In this document: positions 1 to 7,541 of the stretch, one piece after another | Position numbering within the stretch: the stretch's first letter is position 1 | How the letters are laid out: each line of letters begins with the position of its first letter | Assembly (NCBI GenBank): GCA_003558335.1 | Contig: PWMA01000034.1 | Location: 1 to 15,359 of the forward strand | Length of the DNA stretch: 15,359 nt | Reading direction: 5' to 3' | Origin: Candidatus Methanofastidiosia archaeon | GTDB lineage: Archaea > Methanobacteriota_B > Thermococci > Methanofastidiosales > Methanofastidiosaceae | The notes under the pieces: model-generated | Seen by the model: only the letters and a program-made list of their open reading frames with translations | Databases searched by the model: none | What the model was told of the DNA's origin: nothing | Translations under genes and position numbers: made by a program

Positions 1-716
1 AGTGCAAGAGATGCTCTAGGTTTTATGGAGGCTATTATGAAGCAATACTTCAGATAAGAGCTGAAGAAAAAAAGATTGAGCATGAAAAGGCCAATGAGAT
101 ACTGGATACTATTGACACTCTTTCTGAAAGAATGTTATCCAAAGATAGGATGGCATTTATAGCAAGAGTTGAAGAACTAAAGGAAGGTATAGACATATAT
201 ATAGGATCTTTATCTGCTGCTAGAAAGATTGCAAATGAGCTTGTAAAACAGTTTAATGGCTCTACCGGAGAATCTCACAAACTTATGGGTCTTGACAGAG
301 ACTCAGGAAAAAAAATCTACAGGACTACAGTTACAGTGAGATTAAAAGATTTAACTCAGAGATATGCATATTACCGAAATCATCTCTACTTACTTGATAT
401 TTCAGGCGATAACTTTAAACTCAAATCTTTAGAGGATGGAAGCTTACTTAATATAAAAGGTAAAGAATTTGAAAAGGAACTCAAAAATAATGCCATAATG
501 GTAATAGATAAAGATTTGCTTGATATACTAGATCTTTCAGTAACTGAGATAACACCTGATAGGTATCAAGTTATGAAGCTATCTGGCGATTTTGAAACAT
601 TTTATATTTCAAGAGACGAAGTTCGTTTAAAGGGAATTTTAAAAGTTGGAGATCAGTTAAAGGGCGCAATCATTGATAATAGGATAATCATAATTGAACA
701 GGATAGTATTGTATAG
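1..716 (+). CDS. NMD3-family ribosome biogenesis protein, C-terminal part (5' end outside window)
   Basis: The reading frame is open from base 3 and has no start inside the window. It begins with a CxxC pair (Cys-Lys-Arg-Cys) followed by GGYYEAILQIR, the segment that follows the zinc-binding part of archaeal and eukaryotic NMD3. Next come a region with the typical phrase GKKIYRTTVTVRL and a beta-rich C-terminal domain. In eukaryotes NMD3 is the export adaptor of the 60S ribosomal subunit. The archaeal protein is thought to act on the large subunit, but its role is not well settled. An ATG at 132 lies inside the conserved coding frame, so it should not be taken as the start. The assignment rests on recalled family motifs. 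Confidence 0.8.
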   Translation, partial: CKRCSRFYGGYYEAILQIRAEEKKIEHEKANEILDTIDTLSERMLSKDRMAFIARVEELKEGIDIYIGSLSAARKIANELVKQFNGSTGESHKLMGLDRDSGKKIYRTTVTVRLKDLTQRYAYYRNHLYLLDISGDNFKLKSLEDGSLLNIKGKEFEKELKNNAIMVIDKDLLDILDLSVTEITPDRYQVMKLSGDFETFYISRDEVRLKGILKVGDQLKGAIIDNRIIIIEQDSIV

Positions 717-727
717 AACAATTGAAT

Positions 728-736
728 TATTTAAAG
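728..736 (+). promoter_or_regulatory. Putative TATA box of argG
   Basis: TATTTAAAG lies about 60 nt before the argG start. It would place transcription near 755-760 and give a short leader carrying the GGAG ribosome-binding site at 785-788. This is inferred from motif and spacing only. Confidence 0.35.
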
Positions 737-794
737 TTTAAACTCATGCGTTATTCTTTTAAGGGAATTTAATACCTCATAAACGGAGATTATA

Positions 795-2036
795 ATGGTA
801 AAAGATAGGGTTGTTTTAGCCTATTCAGGCGGGCTTGATACTAGTGTTATACTTTCTTGGCTTATAGATGAGGGTTACGATGTCATATGTTTTATAGCAG
901 ATATGGGGCAAGATGAGGACTTAAATGCAGCAAAAGAAAAAGCCATAGAATGTGGCGCAATAAAGTTCTATCTTGAAGATTTAAGAGAGGAGTTTGTTAC
1001 AGATTTTATATTTCAAGCATTAAAAGGTAACGCAATGTATGAGAATCGTTACCTCCTGGGAACGTCTATTGCAAGACCCTTGATTGCTAAAAAACAGATA
1101 GAGATTGCTCAAAAGGAGAATGCAAAATATGTTGCACACGGATCAACAGGAAAGGGAAATGATCAGGTGAGATTTGAGCTATCATACTATGCATTAGATC
1201 CCACAATTCACGTAATAGCTCCCTGGAAGATAACAAAGTATCTACAACAGTTTCAGGGGAGAAGTGATATGCTAAATTACGCAGAGCAAAAAGGAATACC
1301 TGTAAAAGCTTCAATTTCAAAACCTTATAGTGAGGATGGCAATCTTATGCATCTTAGTCACGAAGCGGGGATACTTGAGGACACCATGCTTACACCTTCA
1401 GAGGATGTCTATGAGATAACGAAATCACCAATGAATGCACCCGACAAACAGACTATTATAGAAATAGAGTTTAAAAATGGAGTACCTGTAAAAGTCACAA
1501 ACAAAGAAGATGGTACTGTAAAGAATAAACCCTTAGATCTATTTTTGTACTTAAATGAGCTGGGCAAGGAAAATGGAATCGGAAGATCAGATATTGTTGA
1601 GAACAGGTTTGTTGGTATAAAGAGCAGAGGTGTTTATGAAACTCCAGGAGCAACAATATTATGGGCTGCTCATAGGGATATAGAAGGCATCGCGATGGAT
1701 CGAGAAGTTATGCATCTAAAACATATGCTTGAGCCAAAGTTTGCAGAACTGATATACAATGGATTTTGGTACTCCCCTGAAATGGATTTTCTTATGGCTG
1801 CATTCAATAAGAGTCAAGAGTATATCGACGGAAAGGTTGTAATTGGCCTTTACAAGGGCAATGTGATGATTCTGGGAAGAGACTCTCTAACATCATTGTA
1901 CAACAAAGAACTATCGAGTATGGACGTTGAAGGTGGATTTGATCAGACAGATTCAAAAGGATTTATTAGAATAAACGCAATCAGGCTAAAGGCACACAAG
2001 GTAATTGTAAACAAGAAAAAAATTGGCCTAAAATAA
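795..2036 (+). CDS. argG: Argininosuccinate synthase
   Basis: This enzyme condenses citrulline and aspartate, using ATP, to argininosuccinate in the penultimate step of arginine synthesis in the cytoplasm. The 413-aa protein is full length for the family. The N-terminal PP-loop AYSGGLDTS (residues 9-17) binds ATP, and YVAHGSTGKGNDQVRFE is the substrate-binding signature. GGAG lies 6 nt before the ATG. Several signature stretches (ENRYLLGTSIARP, NLMHLSHEAGILE, RFVGIKSRGVYETP) resemble the human/bacteroidete-type clade more than the usual methanogen type, where I recall ENLWGRS-type sequence at the second stretch. No argH or argF is adjacent. A convergent gene ends 9 nt downstream. Confidence 0.96.
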   Translation: MVKDRVVLAYSGGLDTSVILSWLIDEGYDVICFIADMGQDEDLNAAKEKAIECGAIKFYLEDLREEFVTDFIFQALKGNAMYENRYLLGTSIARPLIAKKQIEIAQKENAKYVAHGSTGKGNDQVRFELSYYALDPTIHVIAPWKITKYLQQFQGRSDMLNYAEQKGIPVKASISKPYSEDGNLMHLSHEAGILEDTMLTPSEDVYEITKSPMNAPDKQTIIEIEFKNGVPVKVTNKEDGTVKNKPLDLFLYLNELGKENGIGRSDIVENRFVGIKSRGVYETPGATILWAAHRDIEGIAMDREVMHLKHMLEPKFAELIYNGFWYSPEMDFLMAAFNKSQEYIDGKVVIGLYKGNVMILGRDSLTSLYNKELSSMDVEGGFDQTDSKGFIRINAIRLKAHKVIVNKKKIGLK

Positions 2037-2040
2037 TTTA

Positions 2041-2047
2041 TTTTTTT
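2041..2047 (+). terminator. T7 run after argG
   Basis: Seven T residues begin 4 nt after the argG stop, with no strong hairpin in front. Archaeal RNA polymerase can terminate on such oligo-T tracts alone. The run touches the stop codon of the convergent pcc1 gene. Confidence 0.4.
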
Positions 2048-2279
2048 ATAACTTCATTCCTTGTTCTATTGCCATAAGCCAGTTCATAAAGGTATTAAAA
2101 GAGCCTCTTAAAGCAGGTATATCTTTTGATTGTATTGTAATTTTTAACGTATTGTCTTCAGTTATAATTTGGGAATTTGTTTTATGAAAAGGCGAGCTAG
2201 CCTCTTCAATTCTTAATAATCTTTCAATTTCTTTGGCCTTTTCATGGATGTAGATAATATCGATCTGAGCATCCTTCAT
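2046..2279 (-). CDS. pcc1: KEOPS complex subunit Pcc1-like protein
   Basis: This 77-aa protein fits the small Pcc1/CTAG fold (beta-alpha-beta-beta-alpha). The C-terminal helix SFNTFMNWLMAIEQ matches the family pattern in which 'LR.S.N..L.WL' is typical. Pcc1 is the dimerisation subunit of KEOPS, the complex that makes the t6A modification at position 37 of tRNAs reading ANN codons, together with Kae1, Bud32 and Cgi121. None of those partners is in the window. The start overlaps the stop of the upstream HAD phosphatase in an ATGA, so the two are almost certainly one transcript with translational coupling. The family call comes from motif memory on a short protein. Confidence 0.72.
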   Translation of the reverse strand: MKDAQIDIIYIHEKAKEIERLLRIEEASSPFHKTNSQIITEDNTLKITIQSKDIPALRGSFNTFMNWLMAIEQGMKL

Positions 2280-2926
2280 AGATCAACATAATCTATAATC
2301 CTTAAAAGGTTTCTTTCAAGTATAACAACGTCGGCCTCTTTTTTTACTTCTTCATCCTTTGGATCAAAGGCTATTGATAGGCCAGAAAAATTAAACATTG
2401 GAATATCATACTTTGAATCTCCGACCGACAATATGTCATTCTTTTTGTAGTGGTACTTTTGCATAATCTCTTTTACCACTATATCTTTTCTCAATAGATC
2501 AACACGCCAGACATCTCCTCCTGTTAGATAGCCTTCTTCGTCACATTGGAACCCATTTGCCCAGATGTTTTCTATACCTAAAATTTTTCCCGCCTTTTGT
2601 GCCATTAGATCAATTCCTGCAGAAACAATAAATAGTTCAAATTTATTGGAATTTAATATCTTGATGCACTCTTTTACGCCATCAATAAAGACAAAATCTT
2701 TCAGCGCCTTTTCTATTTCGCTCATATGTGGAAAAGTACCGTTTCTCTTCCATAAAGAAACATCTTCTCTTATCCATTGTCCGTAATCAATCTCATTTGA
2801 GAAGTATTTTTGCATGTTTTCCTTTCTTTTTTCTTCATCTGCATCGAAGTATTGGTGAAGTCTTTCCCAAGAGAATTGAGATTCTATTATTACTCCATCC
2901 AAATCAAAGACAATGGCACTGACCAT
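2276..2926 (-). CDS. HAD-superfamily phosphatase, phosphoserine-phosphatase-like
   Basis: All four HAD motifs are present in this 216-aa protein: DLDG (Asp8 nucleophile, Asp10), a Ser-Ala-Gly motif II at 102-104, a lysine near 147, and GDSKYD (169-174) as motif IV. The order and the helical cap between motifs I and II resemble the SerB/HAD-IB group, so a small phosphomonoester is the likely substrate, but the sequence does not identify it. The product might be phosphoserine phosphatase or a relative. A TTTTAAA element about 25-30 nt before the ATG suggests a leaderless mRNA. It is followed in the same transcript by pcc1. Confidence 0.82.
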   Translation of the reverse strand: MVSAIVFDLDGVIIESQFSWERLHQYFDADEEKRKENMQKYFSNEIDYGQWIREDVSLWKRNGTFPHMSEIEKALKDFVFIDGVKECIKILNSNKFELFIVSAGIDLMAQKAGKILGIENIWANGFQCDEEGYLTGGDVWRVDLLRKDIVVKEIMQKYHYKKNDILSVGDSKYDIPMFNFSGLSIAFDPKDEEVKKEADVVILERNLLRIIDYVDL

Positions 2927-2997
2927 ATTTTAATAGAAACTATTCCTTTTTTAAAACTTTAGAAAATCTTTTATTGAGCAATATTTTTTAGATTATC

Positions 2998-3537
2998 GTG
3001 AAGCTAATTGTCTACAATCTGGGACAAGATGATCCTAAAAAGTGTACCGCTCATAGGCTTTTAAAGTTCGGCGAAGTAAATTTTGTCAACAATCTAAGGG
3101 GTTTACCTAATAGATCTATATTACTTAATCCCTTCTCAAAAAAAGTCTTATCTCCTGAAGACATCAAATTTTCTAGAAATGGCGTTTCTGCACTTGATTG
3201 TTCCTGGAAAGAGGCAGAAAAAAGCTTTGAAAATGTAAAGTTTAGAGTTGAGGGGAGAATCCTTCCTTTTCTTGTTCCATCAAACCCTGTAAACTATGGA
3301 AAACCTGGAAAACTATCTACGGCCGAAGCATTTTCAGGGGCATTGTATATACTTGGAAATAAGGACCAAGCTAAAAAAATTCTTTCAATATTTAATTGGG
3401 GCGAAGAATTTTTTAAAATTAATGAACAGTTGTTGGATTGCTATTCAAAATCTTCTAATGAAAAAGAAGTTTTGGATTGCCAAGAGAAATACTTAAAAGG
3501 GAGTAATAACAGAAAAGGTTCTATAGAGGAGATGTAA
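2998..3537 (+). CDS. tsr3: 16S/18S rRNA aminocarboxypropyltransferase Tsr3 (DUF367 family)
   Basis: Tsr3 transfers the 3-amino-3-carboxypropyl group of S-adenosylmethionine to a hypermodified pseudouridine of small-subunit rRNA, a late step of ribosome maturation. The 179-aa protein carries the family signatures in order: YNLGQDDPKKCTAHRLLKFG near the N-terminus, ILLNPFSKKVLSPED, ALDCSWKEAE, RILPFLVPSNPVNYGKPGKL, LSTAEAFSGALYILG and FNWGEEFFKINEQLLDCY. The start is GTG at 2998, with the conserved N-terminal strand MKLIVYNLGQ directly after it. No usable ATG lies upstream and no Shine-Dalgarno is seen, so it is probably leaderless. The stop overlaps the start of rpl40e in TAATG. Confidence 0.94.
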   Translation: MKLIVYNLGQDDPKKCTAHRLLKFGEVNFVNNLRGLPNRSILLNPFSKKVLSPEDIKFSRNGVSALDCSWKEAEKSFENVKFRVEGRILPFLVPSNPVNYGKPGKLSTAEAFSGALYILGNKDQAKKILSIFNWGEEFFKINEQLLDCYSKSSNEKEVLDCQEKYLKGSNNRKGSIEEM

Positions 3538-3680
3538 TGAAGAGCGAGATAGCAGAAAAGAGACTTTTTAACATAAAAGTCTGCATGAAATGCAATGCAA
3601 GAAACCCTTGGAAAGGTAAAAGCTGCAGAAAATGTGGATATGCAGGGCTGAGATCAAAAGCAAAAGAATCAAGAATATAA
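3537..3680 (+). CDS. rpl40e: 50S ribosomal protein L40e (eL40)
   Basis: This is a 47-aa ORF, small enough to be missed by length filters. It encodes a basic protein with a four-cysteine zinc site (CMKC near residues 16-19, CRKC near 30-33) in the L40 pattern: FNIKVCMKCNARNPWKG, then CRKCGYAGLRSKAKE. In eukaryotes this domain is fused to ubiquitin; in archaea it stands alone. The ATG overlaps the tsr3 stop by one base, and GAGGAG lies just upstream, so it is the second gene of a tsr3-rpl40e operon. Its last 12 bases overlap the end of the convergent HAD phosphatase gene. Confidence 0.93.
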   Translation: MKSEIAEKRLFNIKVCMKCNARNPWKGKSCRKCGYAGLRSKAKESRI

Positions 3681-4259
3681 AATAGGCACTAGATCTTTTA
3701 ACTCATCAATTTTTTTATCACCTATTTTTACCCCTATAAATTGGCATCCAGCATCTTTAGCTGCAGCCATATCATACTTTGTATCTCCAACAAAGAGAAT
3801 TTTCTCAATAGGAACATTTAATTTTTCTGACGCCTTTAAAAGCATATCTGGATGCGGTTTTGGATTTTGGACATCATCAAGACACATTATGGTATCAAAA
3901 TATTGAAAGAGATCAAAATAGTTAAAGATTTTTTCTATATTTATTCTATGAGTATTTGTGGCAACTCCAAGTTTATAATCTTTTAAAGTATCTAGCGTTT
4001 CATAGACTCCATCATGTAACTTAATTAAGTGCACGTTGTTCCTTTGATTTTCTAGAGTTAGCGATACTGCATCTTTTCCAAGGCTGTATCTTTCCAAATC
4101 CTCTTCTACAGAAGGCCCCCAAAATATCTCTCTATAAGTTTCTTTGTCTACAGTCTCTTTTCCGTACTTTTCCAGAGTTTGATTAAAAGAACTATACCAA
4201 CTCTCAAAAGAATCTATTAATACTCCATCAACATCGAAAACAATAGCTTCAATTTCCAT
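3669..4259 (-). CDS. HAD-superfamily hydrolase, phosphoglycolate-phosphatase-like (HAD-IA)
   Basis: The 196-aa protein has motif I DVDGVLIDS (Asp9, Asp11), motif II with Thr101 (ATNTH), motif III Lys134 in NPKPHPDM, and motif IV GDTKYD (158-163). The cap lies between motif I and II, as in the phosphoglycolate phosphatase and pyrophosphatase PpaX subgroup (HAD-IA). It is therefore a cytoplasmic phosphatase acting on a small molecule that cannot be named from sequence. A TTAAATATA element lies about 20-27 nt before the ATG, consistent with a leaderless message. It differs in class from the HAD gene at 2276-2926, so the two are not a recent duplication. Confidence 0.84.
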   Translation of the reverse strand: MEIEAIVFDVDGVLIDSFESWYSSFNQTLEKYGKETVDKETYREIFWGPSVEEDLERYSLGKDAVSLTLENQRNNVHLIKLHDGVYETLDTLKDYKLGVATNTHRINIEKIFNYFDLFQYFDTIMCLDDVQNPKPHPDMLLKASEKLNVPIEKILFVGDTKYDMAAAKDAGCQFIGVKIGDKKIDELKDLVPILYS

Positions 4260-4380
4260 AAGATTAAGGTTTATGCCCTATATTTAAGTTTAATCGATAG
4301 TAAAATATATAAGATTTCAAAGACATATCTATTATTTGGAGAAGGTTTATTTTTTAAGAAAGCACAAGGAGGAAATACTA

Positions 4381-4623
4381 ATGAAGTTTATTGTGTCAAG
4401 GATAACAAAAGATAATTTAAATCCTGAAGACCCTCCATGCATTGACGCATTATTTGATCCATTAAAGGAATGTTGGATTAAAGATGTTCCAGATTTAAAG
4501 GAACTTATGAGATTTTTTAGCAGGTATGGAGAGCTTGTAATAAAAAAGAATGAAAAAACTCAGTTGCCTGAAATAGTAATATACGATGACTGGGAAGATA
4601 TAATAAAAAAATTAAAAAGATAA
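4381..4623 (+). CDS. Conserved-looking hypothetical protein, 80 aa
   Basis: I do not recognise this family. The start at 4381 is supported by AGGAGG at 4367-4372, 8 nt before the ATG; the frame stays open upstream to a TTG at 4336, but that start has no comparable site. The protein starts with a strand (MKFIVSRIT), has a proline/cysteine-containing loop (NPEDPPCIDALFDP), a helix around DLKELMRFFSRYG, and a C-terminal strand followed by an acidic-to-basic tail (IVIYDDWEDIIKKLKR). No membrane segment or metal site is evident. It converges on the parvulin gene with a 1-nt gap. Confidence 0.7.
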   Translation: MKFIVSRITKDNLNPEDPPCIDALFDPLKECWIKDVPDLKELMRFFSRYGELVIKKNEKTQLPEIVIYDDWEDIIKKLKR

Positions 4624-4624
4624 C

Positions 4625-4906
4625 TTATTTCTTTTCAATTACCTTTATCAGATGCCAGCCAAATTGAGTTTTTATAGGTCCAACTACAGAACCTTCCTTG
4701 CCTTCAAAAGCAGCGTTTTCAAACTCCTTTACCATTTTCTGTCTTGAAAAAAATCCTAGATCGCCACCTTTTTTTCCTGATGGGCACTCTGAATATTTTT
4801 TTGCCAGTTCTGAGAACTTTTCTCCTTTGTTCATCATTTCAAGAACTTCTTTTGCGCGCTCTTCTGATTTAACTAAAATATGTGCTGCATGAACTTGTTT
4901 TACCAT
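4625..4906 (-). CDS. Single-domain parvulin peptidyl-prolyl cis-trans isomerase
   Basis: The whole 93-aa protein is one parvulin domain: AAHILVKSEERAKEVL at the N-terminus, FSELAKKYSECPSGKKGGDL in the middle, the GFFSRQKMVKEFE strand, and the C-terminal FGWHLIKV signature with its conserved His. Such proteins accelerate proline isomerisation during folding. It resembles bacterial PpiC and the free-standing archaeal PinA type. No signal peptide or membrane anchor is present, so it should be cytoplasmic. TTTTATAG lies about 22-29 nt before the ATG, again suggesting a leaderless transcript. Confidence 0.93.
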   Translation of the reverse strand: MVKQVHAAHILVKSEERAKEVLEMMNKGEKFSELAKKYSECPSGKKGGDLGFFSRQKMVKEFENAAFEGKEGSVVGPIKTQFGWHLIKVIEKK

Positions 4907-4957
4907 AACTATAATCTACAAATTTCTCTATAAAAGATTTTGCCAAATTTCGAGATA

Positions 4958-5827
4958 TTATCCTTCTGCAAGATACACTCCAAATATTACGAGTGCCCCA
5001 CCAATAACTGTGTAAATAGTAATTATCTCTCCAAGAAGAAACCAAGCCATTATGGAAGTTGTCAATGGAACTAAATATAAGAACATAGCGACTTTTGAGG
5101 ATTTTTCAACCTTCATTGAGCTATTCCAGCATATATATGCAAAAACAGAGCATAAAAGTGATAGATATAGAACTGATCCTAATCCTAACTCTGTAACGCC
5201 ACCTATAAATGAAAACCTTGACTCAAAAAAAGCCAATGGAAACAAAAATATCGTTCCAAAAAGAAATGAAAAGGATGTTATAGAAAGTGGAGATTTTCTC
5301 ATCATTGTTTTTTTTCCAGCAATTGAATATGCGGCCCAGAATATTCCTGCAGATATTATTAAAATATCTCCAATGTTAATACTTTGAAATCCTGAGAGAG
5401 AACCATTTATAACAATTATGACTGCACCTATAAATGAAACAAATATTCCCATTACCGTTTTTCTAGTCAGTGATTCCTTTAAGAAAAGCATTGCAAAGAT
5501 GGCTATAAAAGGAACATTAAAATTTACTAAAATAGATGAGTTCACAGCAGTTGTGTATTCTAAAGCTAGAACTTGAATTGAATGAAATAGTGTTACCCCT
5601 AAAATTCCTAGTATTGAAAAAGGAATAATGTCTTTTCTATTTATTTTAAGACTATCTCTGCCTTCGATATGGTAAGTTATTGCAACAATTACCGGACAAG
5701 ATATAAGGAATCTAAAAAAAGCAAGGGAGTACGGAGGAATCTCCGTTAACCCCCATTTTATAGCTATCCATGATCCAGACCAAATAAGGACTAACGTTAT
5801 TAATTTTATGAAAGACTTAAAGTTCAT
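4958..5827 (-). CDS. EamA/DMT-superfamily permease
   Basis: The 289-aa integral membrane protein shows about ten hydrophobic helices in two EamA repeats (roughly residues 5-137 and 150-286), the layout of the 10-TMS drug/metabolite exporters. The first helix carries IWSGSWIAIKWGL, a common EamA opening, and the end of repeat 1 has the usual LKESLTRKTVMGIFVSFIGA pattern. Substrates of this group include amino acids and other metabolites but cannot be predicted here. The gene starts 15 nt after the htpX stop on the same strand, so the two are probably co-transcribed. Confidence 0.88.
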   Translation of the reverse strand: MNFKSFIKLITLVLIWSGSWIAIKWGLTEIPPYSLAFFRFLISCPVIVAITYHIEGRDSLKINRKDIIPFSILGILGVTLFHSIQVLALEYTTAVNSSILVNFNVPFIAIFAMLFLKESLTRKTVMGIFVSFIGAVIIVINGSLSGFQSINIGDILIISAGIFWAAYSIAGKKTMMRKSPLSITSFSFLFGTIFLFPLAFFESRFSFIGGVTELGLGSVLYLSLLCSVFAYICWNSSMKVEKSSKVAMFLYLVPLTTSIMAWFLLGEIITIYTVIGGALVIFGVYLAEG

Positions 5828-5842
5828 TAGACATCTTTTTCC

Positions 5843-6814
5843 TTATTTTGAAAGCTCTGATAGATGCTTTATCCTTTTGAGCATATTGGGGTGCGTACTC
5901 ATTAGTTCCATCATCCTGTCTGAACCGCTTAATTTTATTTTGCTGTGTCTCACTGCATCTAATTCGCCCATACTAATGCTCCCACTCATATCTCTGTCAA
6001 TTTCTACAAGCTCGTTTAGTTCATCTCTTGCCTTTGAGGGGTCGTTTAAAAAGAATGCCTTAACACCTTCTACTTTTTTAACTTCGCCTTTTTGGACCTT
6101 TGCAGAGCCATATACAAGTTTGTAAAGGGCTGAAGCTAGATGATGTGGCTGATTTCCTAGCTCAGCGCTACCTCTGTCGGCGTAGTATTCCCTTATTCTT
6201 GATCCATACATGACCAAGAGATTTGTGACAAAGTAGACAAGCAATGCAATAATGGCTATTGCAAATGTTCCTCCACTGTTTCTACCTCTTCTGCCAAAGC
6301 TACCCCAGAACATGGATATGTACATATAATAGGCTATCATTGGAACTGCACTTAGTAGAGTTATAATTGCCATATCTCTGTGACTAATATGTGCCACTTC
6401 ATGGCCTATTACTGCCTTAAGTTCTTCTTCTGTAAGTAAATTCAATATACCTTCTGTGACACAAACCCTTGCATCACTTTTCGATTTTCCAAAAGCAAAT
6501 GCGTTTGGCATTGATTGTGGACATATCCCTACTCGAGGAGTTTTCTTTAGTCCTGCTTTTCTTGCCTGCTCTTCTACCATTCTGTAAAGTTTTGGATTGT
6601 CAGCTTCTGTAATGTATCTTACCTTCATAGTTCTCTCAACTATCTTCGGACCGATCATATACTGAACTAAAAGCATCCCAACTGCCAAAATAACAGTCAT
6701 ATTAATAAAACTCTGTCCAGAATACCCAATTGCAGCTCCTACAAAAAGTAGGAATCCATAGATTATTGCAAAAAGTATTCCAATTAACATATACATTCGC
6801 ATCTGAATCCACAT
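5843..6814 (-). CDS. htpX: HtpX-family membrane zinc metalloprotease
   Basis: HtpX is a membrane-bound M48 protease that degrades misfolded membrane proteins. From the start at 6814 the protein has 323 aa: two N-terminal membrane helices (about 7-30 and 37-56), a linker, the zinc motif HEVAH (138-142), two further hydrophobic segments (about 148-170 and 183-203), and EYYAD with Glu209 as the probable third zinc ligand. The frame extends to an ATG at 6847, but 6814 is preferred because AGGTGGT sits just ahead of it. Also, the TATATAAG element near 6861-6868 would start transcription around 6840, inside the longer version. The EamA gene follows. Confidence 0.92.
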   Translation of the reverse strand: MWIQMRMYMLIGILFAIIYGFLLFVGAAIGYSGQSFINMTVILAVGMLLVQYMIGPKIVERTMKVRYITEADNPKLYRMVEEQARKAGLKKTPRVGICPQSMPNAFAFGKSKSDARVCVTEGILNLLTEEELKAVIGHEVAHISHRDMAIITLLSAVPMIAYYMYISMFWGSFGRRGRNSGGTFAIAIIALLVYFVTNLLVMYGSRIREYYADRGSAELGNQPHHLASALYKLVYGSAKVQKGEVKKVEGVKAFFLNDPSKARDELNELVEIDRDMSGSISMGELDAVRHSKIKLSGSDRMMELMSTHPNMLKRIKHLSELSK

Positions 6815-6972
6815 GATACCACCTTGTTTGTTTAACTGTATAACCATATTTAAATATTTCTTATATAAAGAGTCGATTCGTTTAATCTACTCTTAAAACA
6901 AAGTCTTTCTTAGCCTAAAGAAAAAGATGGCTCTTATTCCCATAAAACTAGCACAAGTAATAAAAGTAAGCT

Positions 6973-7296
6973 ATGCGATTTATAGTTATTGCAAAAAATT
7001 GGGGGGATAACATAACAGATATTATAGATATAGGAAAAGATGCAGAAGTTTTATTGGAATTTCTGTATGCTAAAAAATTAAAGAAAGGGAACTTTGTTAT
7101 AGACAGCCAGGAATTGTCCCGTATTCTAAAATGGGATATCGACAAGGTTAACAATGCCGTCCATTACAATCTAGGAAAAGGTATTATTGAATGTAAAGAA
7201 GTAAAGGGCGAAATCAAGGGACATCTGAATTATTACATTTCAGATATAACTCCTGAAGGAATAAAATGGACAAAATATACAAGGAAATTTGGGTGA
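6973..7296 (+). CDS. Small winged-helix DNA-binding-like protein
   Basis: The protein has 107 aa. After an N-terminal strand (MRFIVIAKNW), residues about 23-95 look like a winged helix: DAEVLLEFLYAKKL as helix 1, the FVIDSQELSRIL turn-helix, DKVNNAVHYNLGKG as the likely recognition helix, then a hairpin wing and ISDITPEGIKW, an ending common in archaeal winged-helix proteins. It may be a transcription regulator, but no target is evident. A CATAAAAC element about 26-32 nt before the ATG would give a leaderless mRNA. It diverges from htpX, and the two promoters share 6848-6972, so htpX is one possible target. Confidence 0.6.
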   Translation: MRFIVIAKNWGDNITDIIDIGKDAEVLLEFLYAKKLKKGNFVIDSQELSRILKWDIDKVNNAVHYNLGKGIIECKEVKGEIKGHLNYYISDITPEGIKWTKYTRKFG

Positions 7297-7533
7297 AATT
7301 TCTTAGTGATCTAATCTATGATTTTACATATACACATTTGAATAATTGGAAAAAGAAACACTTTTACGCCCGATGACCATTCAAAAAAATCACTTGTTCA
7401 TTATGGCCCTTTTACTTAAGATGTAACAATAATAACAAAAAGACAACTTCCAATACTCCAGTTCATAATAACGATAGGATTAGCGGCTTAATGAGGGAGT
7501 AAATTTATTTTTTTCTTTTAATTAATTATTTTT
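7297..7533. other. Gene-free AT-rich stretch
   Basis: I find no convincing gene here. There is a weak minus-strand inverted repeat around 7375-7416 (GGCCAU ... AUGGUC, one G-U pair) and an 18-codon ORF that I do not support. T-rich sequence at 7507-7534 may end transcripts running in from the plus side. Confidence 0.5.
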
Positions 7534-7541
7534 TAAAAAAA
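7534..7541 (-). terminator. Oligo-T terminator of the structured RNA
   Basis: On the minus strand seven T residues follow within 2 nt of the closing helix CUGUGC of the RNA described next. This would be the 3' end of that transcript. Confidence 0.6.

Noticed and set aside
132..716. Separate 194-aa gene starting at 132
   Set aside because: The frame is open and conserved (CxxC, GGYYEAILQIR) from base 3 onward, so the ATG at 132 is internal to an NMD3-type gene.
748..774. Short ORF (MRYSFKGI) before argG as a possible arginine-sensing leader
   Set aside because: Only one Arg codon, and the TATA spacing places transcription start after the ATG.
6815..6847. Longer N-terminus of HtpX
   Set aside because: The TATA element at about 6861-6868 would start transcription within this stretch, and a ribosome-binding site lies before the ATG at 6814.
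7324..7380. 18-aa ORF on the minus strand starting MVIGRKSVSF
   Set aside because: Too short, with no promoter or ribosome site at a convincing distance; no support beyond an open frame.
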